Below, one piece after another: positions 11,301-18,124 of a DNA stretch of 64,000 nucleotides. Numbering within the stretch: the stretch's first letter is position 1; each line of letters begins with the position of its first letter. The position numbers and the translations under genes were made by a program. The notes beneath the pieces were generated by a model. The model saw nothing but the letters and a program-made list of their open reading frames with translations. It had not been told where the DNA came from and searched no databases. The DNA comes from Lacinutrix sp. WUR7 (GTDB lineage: Bacteria; Bacteroidota; Bacteroidia; Flavobacteriales; Flavobacteriaceae), in contig NZ_CP045067.1 of NCBI RefSeq assembly GCF_016864015.1, forward strand, positions 3,668,001 to 3,732,000, in the 5' to 3' direction.

Positions 11301-12686
11301 TATGATGGTACTTCTCCTGTAAATTGGACGCCGGCTCATGATGCAAATGGAGGTTCTCCGGTAACTATGAGTAGTCGTTGGTTATATTTATTTGAAAATT
11401 ATGCATACGATTCTTACATCAATTGGCACCGAATTGATCAAACCTACGCTATTAATGTTGGTTTAGGTTTCACCATGAAAGGAAGCGGAAATTCAACTGC
11501 CTATCAAAATTACACCTTTGTAGGCCAGCCTAATAATGGAGATATAACACATGTCATAAGTGCAAGTATAGATCCTGTAATTGGAAATGAGTCTTTAATT
11601 GGAAATCCATACCCATCCGCAATAGATGCTAATGCAGTCATTGCAAGTAACCAAACTACATTACTCGATGGTACGATAAGATATTGGGAACATGCACCAA
11701 GCAATAATTCGCATGTAACAGCGGCCTATGAAGGTGGATATGCCTATTACAATCTATTAGGTGGTGGAGTTGCTGCCGTTTCTCCTCCTGAAATAAATGG
11801 CGTTGGAAATGCTACTACATTACCTAAACGCTTCATCCCAGTTGGGCAAGGTTTTATGGTAACTGCTAAGCCGGCTGGTGGAACATTCGAGTTTAATAAT
11901 AGTCAACGTGTTTTCATAAAAGAAACGAGTGGTAATTCCGTTTTTATGCGAACAGAAAATAGAGATCAGCAATCTGATGATCATGGAAATGAAAATCAAT
12001 TAATCCGTATTGATTTTAAATCTCCGGAAAATGCCGTTCGTCATTTACTATTAGGTTTCACACCAAACAATGAAGCTAGTGAAGGAGTGGATTATGGCTA
12101 CGATGCCTTAAACACCGATTACTTTGCAAGCGACATGTCCTTTATCATAGAAGGTGAAAAATATGTAATTCAAGGTGTTGGAGCATTCAATGACGAGAAT
12201 ATGTATCCGGTAACCATAGATTTGGGTACTACTGGAAACATACAGATTACATTAGCAGAACTGGAAAATTTTAACGAAGATATTGACGTATTTGTATATG
12301 ATGCTTTATTAGAAACTTACACGCGAATCAATGATACCCATTATCAAATCACATTAGATCCAGGAAGCCATAGCGATAGGTACTTTATTAGTTTTAAAGA
12401 TGGAAGCGCATTAAATACTCCTGACGAGCAATTCTCTAACGTAGTAATAAACTACTTAACGGCAACTAGTGAAATCTATATTAATGTTCCAACTTCTGTA
12501 GATATTAAACAAGTGTACTTAGTAAATTTATTGGGTCAAACAGTGAAATCTTGGAATGGAACGAATGCACCTTTATCTCATGAATGTAGACTTCCGGTTA
12601 AGAAAATATCAGAAGGCACCTACATAATTAAAGTACGAACTTCAGATAATGCGCTCATTAACAAGAAAATTGTAGTAAAACAATAA
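2385..12686 (+). CDS. giant repeat-rich T9SS adhesin with HYR-like repeats and LamG domain
   Basis: The protein is about 3433 aa from the ATG at 2385, where a signal peptide begins (MKKNLLFFSLFTTIF). The frame is open from a TTG at 2289, but that overlaps a promoter-like box, and an ATG at 2373 is a second option. Visible order: a Cys-containing HYR-like domain near residues 65-145; 17 nearly identical 73-aa units at 146-1386; a diverged 18th unit; another HYR-like domain; Ig/PKD-like segments with GGTWTSSN motifs; a LamG/concanavalin-type domain near 2590-2750; a module shared with both neighbouring genes; and a T9SS sorting domain over the last 75 or so residues (YLVNLLGQ... KKIVVKQ). It should be secreted by T9SS and held on the surface or released. 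Asp/Asn-rich Ig-like repeats suggest calcium-stiffened adhesion, which is inference. A hairpin terminator follows. Confidence 0.9.
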   Translation: MKKNLLFFSLFTTIFINSYNGFSTNVKNLFLDTTSTSAYNNTSLNTEAALFSDYQADDLSNSIFRSITSCPGSTVSANVDPGVCSAVVTFALPTTDISGGSMVLITSLGDGDTFPVGITTVTYVERDALNMPTGNSCNFDVIVTDNEDPVTPTLSPVTVDCNGTLTAPTTTDVCAGNITGSTTDTLSFSEGGNTTINWIFDDGNGNTISVPQTYNYDDTTDPVTPTLASVTVDCNGTLTAPTTTDVCAGSITGTTTDTLSFVEGGSTIINWTFDDGNGNTISVPQTYNYDDTTNPVAPTLAAVTVDCNGTLTAPTTTDACAGSITGTTADTLSFVEGGSTIINWTFDDGNGNTISVPQTYNYDDTTNPVAPTLAPVTVDCNGTLTAPTTTDVCAGLITGTTSDTLSFVEGGSTIINWTFDDGNGNSISVPQTYNYDDTTNPVAPTLSAVTVDCNGTLTAPTTTDACAGSITGTTTDTLSFVEGGSTIINWTFDDGNGNTISVPQTYNYDDTTNPVAPTLAAVTVDCNGTLTAPTTTDVCAGSITGTTSDTLSFVEGGSTTINWIFDDGNGNTISVPQTYNYDDTTNPVAPTLSAVTVDCNGTLTAPTTTDACAGSITGTTSDTLSFVEGGSTTINWTFDDGNGNTISVPQTYNYDDTTNPVAPTLSAVTVDCNGTLTAPTTTDVCAGSITGTTSDTLSFVEGGSTTINWTFDDGNGNTISVPQTYNYDDTTNPVAPTLAAVTVDCNGTLTAPTTTDVCAGLITGTTSDTLSFVEGGSTIINWTFDDGNGNSISVPQTYNYDDTTNPVAPTLAAVTVDCNGTLTAPTTTDVCAGLITGTTSDTLSFVEGGSTTINWIFDDGNGNTISVPQTYNYDDTTNPVAPTLSAVTVDCNGTLTAPTTTDACAGSITGTTSDTLSFVEGGSTTINWTFDDGNGNTISVPQTYNYDDTTNPVAPTLSAVTVDCNGTLTAPTTTDVCAGSITGTTSDTLSFVEGGSTTINWTFDDGNGNTISVPQTYNYDDTTNPVTPTLASVTVDCNGTLTAPTTTDVCAGSITGTTSDTLSFVEGGSTTINWTFDDGNGNTISVPQTYNYDDTTNPVTPTLASVTVDCNGTLTAPTTTDVCAGSITGTTSDTLSFVEGGSTIINWTFDDGNGNTISVPQTYNYDDTTNPVAPTLAAVTVDCNGTLTAPTTTDVCAGSITGTTSDTLSFVEGGSTTINWIFDDGNGNTISVPQTYNYDDTTNPVTPTLASVTVDCNGTLTAPTTTDVCAGSITGTTSDTLSFVEGGSTIINWTFDDGNGNTISVPQTYNYDDTTNPVAPTLAAVTVDCNGTLTAPTTTDVCAGSITGTTSDTLSFVEGGSTTINWIFDDGNGNTISVPQTYNYDDTTNPVIPTLTAVNDQCSVTLTPPTTTDNCAGTITGTTSATFPITTQGTTIVTWTFNDGNGNTVTQTQNVIITDTTPPIAICQNITVTLDVTGSVTVLATDIDNGSTDNCGIQSISLDNTLFDCSDLGSNTVILTVRDLSGNISTCTATVTVIDPAASASVSILSDDANNEICNGENLTFTGTPFDGGATPIYEWFINGTSFGTNSPTFTPFTTLPVGTNTIYVEMQSSLSACILPKPSNTISVIVHPSPTTTAPTQICMGNSGTLTPNTGGTWTSSNTGIATVTNAGVITPVAPGNVTFAFQDNTTICSSTTNNVVINALPIASAPTTICVNEINSASPATGGTWTSSNSSVATITNTGSITGVTPGFVTFTFNDANGCSATTNSMEVLDIPVINSVTVSEDPVCAGDPSILDVNVLGAGTLNETLVNYNFNSGGNYAALNGQEAPGITSAVTEGFNMPFRTGNGRVTGGNAFSNNGTAGNALRQDDARFSDNTGYWVFTINGANLSNYENLRVYFQTRRTNTRGDDKYVDVYYRINSTNIADFVYLDDVFLNNNNSGTQWQEALMALPAAANNVNRIDIALQVSDGYYFGFSNNGPDVLVDNFQVEGATASTTFEYTWTANTGANAGLPATASTASTTNNNITVNPTITTDYTVTVTNSDGCPETETVTVNVFPSPEIIIQAEYCPTDDPSTSQDESQMVQLVATSNQPITSWTWLTDPVQYGNTIYVDTAGEYQVLGVTANGCSESAIQNVASELVTNGDFSLGNIGFTNGYTYVEDVAGNNELQPQNTYSITTNGQNVHNNFWGADHTTGSGNFMAVNGAGSSLIVWEQANVPVLPNTTYYFSAYGMSLNYQWRTSRRARLTFNINGTNVGTTPTLPNRPDNNNPGSDNWTRFYGTYTTGPTQTSVDLEIRNLNNSASGNDFGLDDISFATLSTFIRLTTPVGTDNQIVCQNAPITDITYDIGGGLTPPSISGLPAGLTTTFDGLEFIITGTPTQVGTFNYTLQTTSSCDVKTATGIITVNEAPVVAINTLPQTVCQSNASILLEAGLTPGTTVGNVGSGWSTSGTGTFDDIYNLAPTYTFGIGETGTVTLSFTSNIPTGPCLEATDSIDIEITPFIIAAAGPDQLTTSCSDTTVTLAANNTTGNWTATPNTGYFSDPTAYNASFTGESGETYILTWTVTNVSPCSDTTDTVEITIPNCANNLVFDGTDDNISFADNYGLDTGSFSIEAWIKPNTVSGTQTIISKRNGNNLNSGYDLSLIGNRLYFRWNNSEIFATQTMNNTKWYHVAVTYDGANYTMYIDGFVIRAATAGASPLVNTNKALIGAMDRTNNSATNFFGGGIDEVRIWNSAISQTQIREMMNQEIEANGTDVSGVVVPLNISGGLQWNSLIGYYQMKSGSQASVSGGMIQDISTANPIAGNLNKMTTDQLETAPIPYVSIAGTDWDLSTTWSSPSVQQIPNSKLNSINGFEQTWNIVQTETNVITNRPATVLSKTVLLGLIVENNTLSIANDQPLIVNKYLKINGILDLQGESQLLQPIGSIVDYTGNGNLHRDQQGTTNLYNYNYWSSPVSSDGNTYQIGSVLYDGTSPVNWTPAHDANGGSPVTMSSRWLYLFENYAYDSYINWHRIDQTYAINVGLGFTMKGSGNSTAYQNYTFVGQPNNGDITHVISASIDPVIGNESLIGNPYPSAIDANAVIASNQTTLLDGTIRYWEHAPSNNSHVTAAYEGGYAYYNLLGGGVAAVSPPEINGVGNATTLPKRFIPVGQGFMVTAKPAGGTFEFNNSQRVFIKETSGNSVFMRTENRDQQSDDHGNENQLIRIDFKSPENAVRHLLLGFTPNNEASEGVDYGYDALNTDYFASDMSFIIEGEKYVIQGVGAFNDENMYPVTIDLGTTGNIQITLAELENFNEDIDVFVYDALLETYTRINDTHYQITLDPGSHSDRYFISFKDGSALNTPDEQFSNVVINYLTATSEIYINVPTSVDIKQVYLVNLLGQTVKSWNGTNAPLSHECRLPVKKISEGTYIIKVRTSDNALINKKIVVKQ
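2820..6542 (+). repeat. 17 tandem 219-bp (73-codon) coding repeats
   Basis: Seventeen in-frame units begin at 2820 and recur every 219 bp; the landmark VDCNGTLTAPTTTD returns from 2859 to 6363 at exactly that interval. An 18th, clearly diverged unit follows from 6543. Each unit has two cysteines (VDCNG and D[AV]CAG) and the core INW[TI]FDDGNGN. Units differ at a few sites only (A/S/P before VTVD, A/V before CAG, S/L after CAG, T/I in STxINW). Higher-order copies are visible: units 14-15 and 16-17 are a 438-bp pair that looks identical apart from one base, and units 6-8 recur almost exactly as units 10-12. This implies recent unequal exchange or gene conversion. Confidence 0.97.
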
Positions 12687-12715
12687 CGAATACATCCGAA
12701 ATTACAAATTAAAAT

Positions 12716-12743
12716 AGCGATCCTTTTGGGTCGCTTTTTTTTT
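12716..12743 (+). terminator. intrinsic terminator of the giant adhesin gene
   Basis: AGCGATCC and GGGTCGCT form an 8-bp stem with one G-T pair around a TTTT loop, followed by a run of T. It starts about 30 bp after the stop codon at 12686. Confidence 0.85.
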
Positions 12744-12962
12744 GCTATGCATTTCTACAAACGCATACTATATCTATCATTACGAGCTGTTATCCAAATA
12801 AAACACAAAGATAAAATACAGTTGCTATCCACATTCTAACCCAAACGCACAAGAAAAAAACATGTATTTCATCGATTAATTATGCTTTTAATAGATTTTT
12901 TTTATTAAAATCACATATCTTCGCAGTCCCAAATCATATCAATTCATTTAAAACCTAACAAA

Positions 12963-13772
12963 ATGAATAAACAAACCTACTTATGCCTTATGCTGCTATT
13001 TACTAGCACATTAATGAGCGCCAATCCATTTTCCAAGAATACAGCAACAGCTATGGCTTATAGCGATATCCAACGTGTTAGAATCGATTTCACTATGCCA
13101 ACCGGCTATATAAAACACTTACTCTTAGGTTTTACTCCTAATAACGCAGCTTCCGACGGAGTTGACTACGGGTATGATGCATTAAGTTTAGATAATTTTC
13201 CAAATGACCTTAATTGGATTATAGAAGATGAAAATTACGTAATACAAGGTGTTGGCGCTTTTCAGGATAACAAACAATATCCATTGAGTATGTTTATTTC
13301 TAATGCTGGAGATATTTCTATAGCTTTAGATACTTTAGAAAATTTCGACTCCGATATTGATGTCTTTTTATTTGACGCACTATACAATACCTACACCTTA
13401 CTAAACGATTTAGATTTTCAGGAGAACGTTGATCAAGGAACACATTTAGACCGTTATTTCATTGCTTTTAAAAACAATACAAATGGTTCTGTTTACAACA
13501 GTTCTAGTGATGTGCAACTTTCAATAAATGAAAACGATACACAAGAAACTTCAGTTTCCTTTTTAAGAAAATCCAAAGAAATTTATATAACGTCAAACCA
13601 GAATATTTCAAAATTAGAAGTATACGACCTATTAGGAAAGCGTCTTTTTAAGCAAGAAAATATACAAGCAAAAACATGGAGATTATCCACACCTTTCATC
13701 AAGCAGAATTATGGAATTGTCCGAGTTTATAACAATCAAGGGATAACTAATAAAAAGCTATTATTTCATTAA
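12963..13772 (+). CDS. small T9SS protein: stand-alone copy of the adhesin C-terminal module
   Basis: A 269-aa protein with an N-terminal signal peptide (about 20 residues, ending near LMSANPF). Its body matches the C-terminal end of the adhesin just upstream. Shared motifs include the RIDF core, HLLLGFTPNN, GVDYGYDAL, YVIQGVGAF, ENF[DN][SE]DIDVF and the DRYF ending. The left-edge protein carries a more distant version (LLLAF, GYDAL, YAIQGLGGF, LDRYSIVF). A type A sorting domain ends the protein (LEVYDLLGKRLF... NKKLLFH). It lacks the repeats and the LamG domain, so it may be a cut-down paralogue made by local duplication. A partner, cap or competitor role is possible but speculative. A TATCTTCG promoter-like box lies at 12916-12923. 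The gene ends 4 bp from convergent mnmE. Confidence 0.85.
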   Translation: MNKQTYLCLMLLFTSTLMSANPFSKNTATAMAYSDIQRVRIDFTMPTGYIKHLLLGFTPNNAASDGVDYGYDALSLDNFPNDLNWIIEDENYVIQGVGAFQDNKQYPLSMFISNAGDISIALDTLENFDSDIDVFLFDALYNTYTLLNDLDFQENVDQGTHLDRYFIAFKNNTNGSVYNSSSDVQLSINENDTQETSVSFLRKSKEIYITSNQNISKLEVYDLLGKRLFKQENIQAKTWRLSTPFIKQNYGIVRVYNNQGITNKKLLFH

Positions 13773-13776
13773 ATAG

Positions 13777-15165
13777 TTATTTTCCAATACAGAAGTTAGC
13801 AAATATATTACCTAACAAATCATCACTAGTAATTTCGCCTGTAATTTCACCAAAATGATAAAGTGCTTGTCTAATATCTATGGCAAGTAAGTCTCCAGAT
13901 AAATTAGATTCTAAACCATATTTTACTTTAGTTACTTCTTCGAAAGCTTTAAGTAATGCATCATAGTGTCTAGAATTGGTAACAATAGTTTCGTTATTGC
14001 GTAAAGCTCCTGTATTTACAAAACCTAATAGTTTATCTTTTAACTCCTCTACTCCTATTCCTGTTTTTGCAGATAGTAAATGAAGGTTATCTATAGAACT
14101 TTGCAAAGCTTCCACTTCAACATTAGAAAGTTTATCCAACTTATTAGCGATAACTAATAAAGGCTTTAAAGGATATTTATTTTTAATTTTTTCAATTTCT
14201 ATAATAAATTTTTCGCTATTGGTCTTAAATTTTTCGGCATCAAACAAATAAACAACAACTTGTGCTTGTTCTATTTTTTCAAAAGTTTTTTTGATACCAA
14301 TACTTTCAACAACGTCTTTCGTTTCTCTAATTCCTGCAGTATCTATAAATCGGAAACCAATTCCGCCAATAACAATTTCATCTTCAATAGTATCTCTTGT
14401 AGTTCCTGCAATTTCACTAACAATAGCTCTTTCTTCGTTTAAAAGTGCATTAAGCAAGGTAGATTTACCAACGTTGGGCTCTCCAACAATGGCAACAGGA
14501 ATACCATTTTTAATGACATTACCAACAGCAAAACTATCTATTAATCGTTTTAGCACAAAAACAATTCTTTCTACTAGCGATTTAAATTGCGCTCTATCTG
14601 CAAACTCCACATCCTCTTCTGCAAAATCTAGCTCTAATTCTATTAAAGAAGCAAAGTTTAAAAGTTCTTCACGTAGTTTAGCAATTTCAGAAGAAAAACC
14701 ACCACGCATTTGCTGCATTGCAATTTGGTGTGATGCTTCATTATCACTCGCTATTAAATCTGCAACTGCTTCAGCCTGACTTAAATCTAGTTTTCCGTTT
14801 AAAAAAGCACGTAAAGTAAACTCCCCTGCATTGGCCATTCTGCAACCATTACGCAAAAACAATTGTATAATTTCCTGCTGAATAAATATAGATCCATGAC
14901 AAGAAATTTCTATGACATTTTCGCCTGTATACGAATTTGGGTTTTTAAAAACAGAAACCAAAACTTCATCCAGTATTTTCTTTTTTTCTATAATATGCCC
15001 TAAATGAATAGTATGTGTCTTTTGTTTATTTAAATCTTTATTATGAATAGATTTAAAAAAGGAAGAACAAATAGTAATAGCTTCTGGACCAGAAAGTCTT
15101 ATTACAGCAATTGCTCCAGCTCCTGAAGGTGTTGCTAATGCAATTATAGTATCGTTTAATATCAT
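13777..15165 (-). CDS. mnmE: tRNA uridine-5-carboxymethylaminomethyl modification GTPase MnmE
   Basis: MnmE works with MnmG to modify U34 of certain tRNAs in the cytoplasm. The start at 15165 gives 462 aa, the usual size, and begins MILNDTIIALATPSGAGAIA, the typical folate-binding N-terminus. A frame reaching up to 15267 adds 34 residues that look non-coding, so I did not use it. The G domain has the P-loop GEPNVGKST (228-236), the AGTTRD switch, a DTAG motif and NKLD. The protein ends in CIGK, the conserved C-terminal cysteine motif. A TACTTTTG box on the minus strand at 15170-15177 sits just before the ATG, so the transcript may have almost no leader. The gene is divergent from the TlpA-like gene. 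Confidence 0.96.
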   Translation of the reverse strand: MILNDTIIALATPSGAGAIAVIRLSGPEAITICSSFFKSIHNKDLNKQKTHTIHLGHIIEKKKILDEVLVSVFKNPNSYTGENVIEISCHGSIFIQQEIIQLFLRNGCRMANAGEFTLRAFLNGKLDLSQAEAVADLIASDNEASHQIAMQQMRGGFSSEIAKLREELLNFASLIELELDFAEEDVEFADRAQFKSLVERIVFVLKRLIDSFAVGNVIKNGIPVAIVGEPNVGKSTLLNALLNEERAIVSEIAGTTRDTIEDEIVIGGIGFRFIDTAGIRETKDVVESIGIKKTFEKIEQAQVVVYLFDAEKFKTNSEKFIIEIEKIKNKYPLKPLLVIANKLDKLSNVEVEALQSSIDNLHLLSAKTGIGVEELKDKLLGFVNTGALRNNETIVTNSRHYDALLKAFEEVTKVKYGLESNLSGDLLAIDIRQALYHFGEITGEITSDDLLGNIFANFCIGK

Positions 15166-15210
15166 ACCACAAAAGTAAGCAATTGTTAAAATAAAACTAA
15201 CATATTTACA

Positions 15211-15245
15211 TTTTGAAAATAAATAAGTAATAACTGTTATCTTTG
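15211..15245 (+). promoter_or_regulatory. promoter of the TlpA-like lipoprotein gene
   Basis: TTTTG at 15211-15215 and TATCTTTG at 15238-15245 are separated by 22 bp, matching the Bacteroidota -33/-7 pattern. The -7 box ends 16 bp before the ATG at 15262. Confidence 0.6.
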
Positions 15246-15261
15246 CACAAAAAAACAATTT

Positions 15262-16386
15262 ATGCAACGTATTATATCCTTTTTATGTATTTCTATTTTT
15301 CTTATTTCTTGTAACAAAGAAAAAACTGATGGATTTTTAATTAATGGAAATTTAGACAATGTTAAAAACAATAGTTTGGTGCAATTATTTAGAGCAGAAG
15401 GAAGACAAACAGTTATAATAGATTCCACTAGAATAAATGAAAAAACATTTACATTAAAAGGAAAAATAGAAAATCCAGATATGTACTTCTTAACTATTGA
15501 AGGCATTAAAGGAAGTCTTCCTCTTATTGTTGAAAACGAAACTATAGATTTAACAGTCTATACAGATAGCATCTTTGCATCTAATATTAAAGGAGGAAAA
15601 GAAAACAACTATTTTAATGACTACCAAGAGTTTATCAAGAAAATACGAACAAGGAGTAATCATCTAACAGAAGAATTTAAATTAGCACAACAAAAACAAG
15701 ATACTTCTAAAATTTCTAGTTTACGTAAAGAATACGAAGTGATGATGGAAGAAAATGATGCAAACGATTTAAACTTTATGACTAAAAATAATGATGCCGT
15801 TTTATCTGGTCTTATTTTAGAACGTGCTTTATCAACTAACAAATTAGAGTTTACAAAAATCAAAGAGATATACGCTAATTTTGATGAAGTGGTAAAAAAT
15901 ACACGTGCAGGAAAAGTAATTGCAGAGTATATTACTGCAAATGCAAATACTGCAATTGGTAGTGTTGCTCCAAACTTCTCAGGACCAAACCCGGAAGGAA
16001 AAACGATTGCCTTAAATGATATAAAAGGAAAAATTACTATTATCGATTTTTGGGCTGCTTGGTGTGGACCTTGTAGAAAAGAAAATCCGAACGTTGTAAA
16101 AGTTTATGAAAAATACCACAGTAAAGGTTTAGAAATTATTGGCGTATCTTTAGATGGTACACCACAACAAAAAGATGCGAAGCAAGCTTGGAAGGATGCG
16201 ATTGAAAAAGACAAACTAACTTGGCATCACGTTTCTAACTTGCAATATTTTAATGATCCTATTGCTAAACAATTTAATATTAATTCTATTCCTGCTACTT
16301 ATTTAATTGATGCTGAAGGAAAGATTATTGCTAAAAACCTAAGAGGTGCTGCTTTAGAGAATAAAATAGCAGAATTACTTAACTAA
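15262..16386 (+). CDS. TlpA-family thioredoxin-like lipoprotein with DUF4369-type N-terminus
   Basis: A 374-aa lipoprotein: the signal peptide ends in a lipobox (FLISC, Cys at about 17), so it is anchored in the periplasm or outer membrane. The N-terminal half resembles the DUF4369 domain common in Bacteroidota TlpA proteins (GFLINGNLDNVKNNSLVQL), followed by a helical charged linker. The C-terminal half is a thioredoxin fold with FWAAWCGPCRKENP; the redox pair is in WCGPC at 267-271. The cis-proline loop is NSIPATYLID. It probably reduces or exchanges disulfides in envelope proteins; the partner cannot be told from sequence. A palindromic repeat element separates it from the convergent rhomboid gene. 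Confidence 0.9.
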   Translation: MQRIISFLCISIFLISCNKEKTDGFLINGNLDNVKNNSLVQLFRAEGRQTVIIDSTRINEKTFTLKGKIENPDMYFLTIEGIKGSLPLIVENETIDLTVYTDSIFASNIKGGKENNYFNDYQEFIKKIRTRSNHLTEEFKLAQQKQDTSKISSLRKEYEVMMEENDANDLNFMTKNNDAVLSGLILERALSTNKLEFTKIKEIYANFDEVVKNTRAGKVIAEYITANANTAIGSVAPNFSGPNPEGKTIALNDIKGKITIIDFWAAWCGPCRKENPNVVKVYEKYHSKGLEIIGVSLDGTPQQKDAKQAWKDAIEKDKLTWHHVSNLQYFNDPIAKQFNINSIPATYLIDAEGKIIAKNLRGAALENKIAELLN

Positions 16387-16414
16387 AATAGCGATTATTT
16401 AAAAATAATTATTT

Positions 16415-16493
16415 TGTCATTTTGAGCATAGTCGAAAAATCTTGTTAGCTAATTACTAATAATATAGATTTCTCCACTTTGGTCGAAATGACA
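16415..16493 (+). repeat. palindromic intergenic element, copy 1
   Basis: A 79-bp element with inverted ends, TGTCATTTTGAGC on the left and the reverse complement of TGTCATTTCGACC on the right. The interior contains AAAATCTTGTTA and TAGATTTCTCCACTTTGG. It lies between the convergent TlpA-like and rhomboid genes and is followed by a T run, so it could also terminate transcription. Related copies are at 23570-23640 (opposite orientation) and 59645-59715. Confidence 0.8.
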
Positions 16494-16520
16494 TTTTTTT
16501 TGCTCCTTGATTAAGACCTA

Positions 16521-17171
16521 TTAGATCTTACCCATTCGTTTTAACACAAACAACAATACAATTGGTATAGCTAACAATCCAATCATTAATAGATTGGTTT
16601 CAAAAAGCCAATTCGCTAAAAGTAGTGTTATTATATAACCACCAATTGCACCACCAAAATGTGCATCGTGACCAATATTATCCGTTTTATTTTTCATTCC
16701 GTAAATAGAATAAAGAAGATAACCTATTCCAAAAACATAAGCAGGAATTGGTATTGGAATAAAAAACATATACAAGCTCATTTCTGGACGCAATAGAATT
16801 GCGGAATACAAAATACCAGTTACTGCTCCACTTGCGCCAACAGCACTGTAATGGTATTCATCTTTATGAAAATACAAAGACAATAAACTACCAAGCATTA
16901 AACTACCAACATAAACAAGCACAAAGCTTAACGTTCCTAAATCTTGCACAACGATATCTGCAAAAAAGTATAACGTTAGCATATTAAACAATAAATGCTG
17001 TGTGTCTACATGTAAAAACCCGGAGCTAAACATTCTAAATTTTTCGCCACGTTTTATAGCACCAACTTGAAACTTATATTTTTCGAAAAAGTTAAAATCA
17101 CTAAACCCTTTGTAAGATATTAATACATTTGCTACAATAATTACTATTGTTACAATACTTAAATTGCCCAT
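16521..17171 (-). CDS. rhomboid family intramembrane serine protease
   Basis: A 216-aa integral membrane protein with about six hydrophobic segments. It has the rhomboid catalytic dyad: Ser114 in GASGAVTG and His171 in HDAHFGGAIGG. The conserved HLLFNM helix is at about 59-64. Rhomboids cut transmembrane segments of other membrane proteins, and the substrate is not predictable here. The start at 17171 places the first transmembrane helix directly at the N-terminus (NLSIVTIVIIVANVLI). It is divergent from the acyltransferase gene at 17234. Confidence 0.93.
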   Translation of the reverse strand: MGNLSIVTIVIIVANVLISYKGFSDFNFFEKYKFQVGAIKRGEKFRMFSSGFLHVDTQHLLFNMLTLYFFADIVVQDLGTLSFVLVYVGSLMLGSLLSLYFHKDEYHYSAVGASGAVTGILYSAILLRPEMSLYMFFIPIPIPAYVFGIGYLLYSIYGMKNKTDNIGHDAHFGGAIGGYIITLLLANWLFETNLLMIGLLAIPIVLLFVLKRMGKI

Positions 17172-17201
17172 AAATTTGAAACGTTTAAATCAAATATAAC
17201 A

Positions 17202-17209
17202 TATATTTG
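17202..17209 (+). promoter_or_regulatory. -7 box upstream of the acyltransferase gene
   Basis: TATATTTG matches TAnnTTTG and lies 24 bp before the ATG at 17234. I did not identify a clear -33 element. Confidence 0.45.
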
Positions 17210-17233
17210 TTCTTGCAAATCTAAAATTATTTC

Positions 17234-18124
17234 ATGCAATTTCTAGCTTACATTTTAATTTATCCACTTTTATGGGTTATTTCTATTCTTCCGTTTAGAA
17301 TTTTATACGTTGTTTCAGATGGTTTATATTATTTGGTATACTATATCATTGGGTATAGAAAAAAAACAGTAAAATACAACTTAGAGCTTGTGTTTCCTGA
17401 TAAAACGGAAAAAGAAATCACTACGATTTCTAAAAAATTCTATCATCATTTATGCGATATGATTTTAGAATCTGTAAAATCTTTAACCATTTCTGAAGCC
17501 GAAATGATAAAACGTTTTAAGCTTAAAAACATTGAAGAAATACATAAACTAGAAAAAGAAAATAGAAATATTGTTTTAATGTGTGCACATTATGCAAATT
17601 TTGAGTGGATTTTTATTACTCAAAAATTTGTAAAACATAAAGGATATGGTGTATACAAACGTTTAGCTAATAAATATTTTGATCGTTTAATTAAACGAAA
17701 AAGAGCCAAATACAACACACAACTTATAACCACAAAAGAAACCATTCCTGTTTTAATGGAGTCTATTAAAAAAGGTGAATTATCTATAAGTGGTTTTGTA
17801 TCTGACCAATCACCAAAAGTAAATAAAGCGTATCATTGGAATGATTTCATGGGAATTAAAGTTCCTGTGCACACAGGAGCAGAAATGCTCGCAAAACGCT
17901 TAGACTCCTCTGTAGTTTTCTTTGGCGTGAAGAAAATAAAACGTGGCTACTACGAAACGACTTTTAAAACCCTAGCTAAAAATGCCAATGATTATAAAAA
18001 CTACGAAATTACAGATATGTTTTTAAAGCTAGTAGAAGAGCAAATTTACAGTGCTCCAGAATATTATTTATGGACACACAATCGCTGGAAACATAAAGAT
18101 AGTATTCCTGCTAAATTTCAATAA
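17234..18124 (+). CDS. lysophospholipid/lipid A acyltransferase family protein
   Basis: A 296-aa protein of the LpxL/HtrB (LABLAT) family. These enzymes add secondary acyl chains to lipid A or related lipids at the inner membrane. An N-terminal hydrophobic segment (about 3-35) is followed by the catalytic H-x4-E motif, CAHYANFEW, with His119 and Glu124. A later SGFVSDQSPK block fits the acyl-acceptor site. The size matches the family. Bacteroidota often carry one such gene, so the exact acyl donor and position cannot be assigned. It meets the convergent aminotransferase gene with no gap (stop codons at 18124 and 18125). Confidence 0.85.
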   Translation: MQFLAYILIYPLLWVISILPFRILYVVSDGLYYLVYYIIGYRKKTVKYNLELVFPDKTEKEITTISKKFYHHLCDMILESVKSLTISEAEMIKRFKLKNIEEIHKLEKENRNIVLMCAHYANFEWIFITQKFVKHKGYGVYKRLANKYFDRLIKRKRAKYNTQLITTKETIPVLMESIKKGELSISGFVSDQSPKVNKAYHWNDFMGIKVPVHTGAEMLAKRLDSSVVFFGVKKIKRGYYETTFKTLAKNANDYKNYEITDMFLKLVEEQIYSAPEYYLWTHNRWKHKDSIPAKFQ

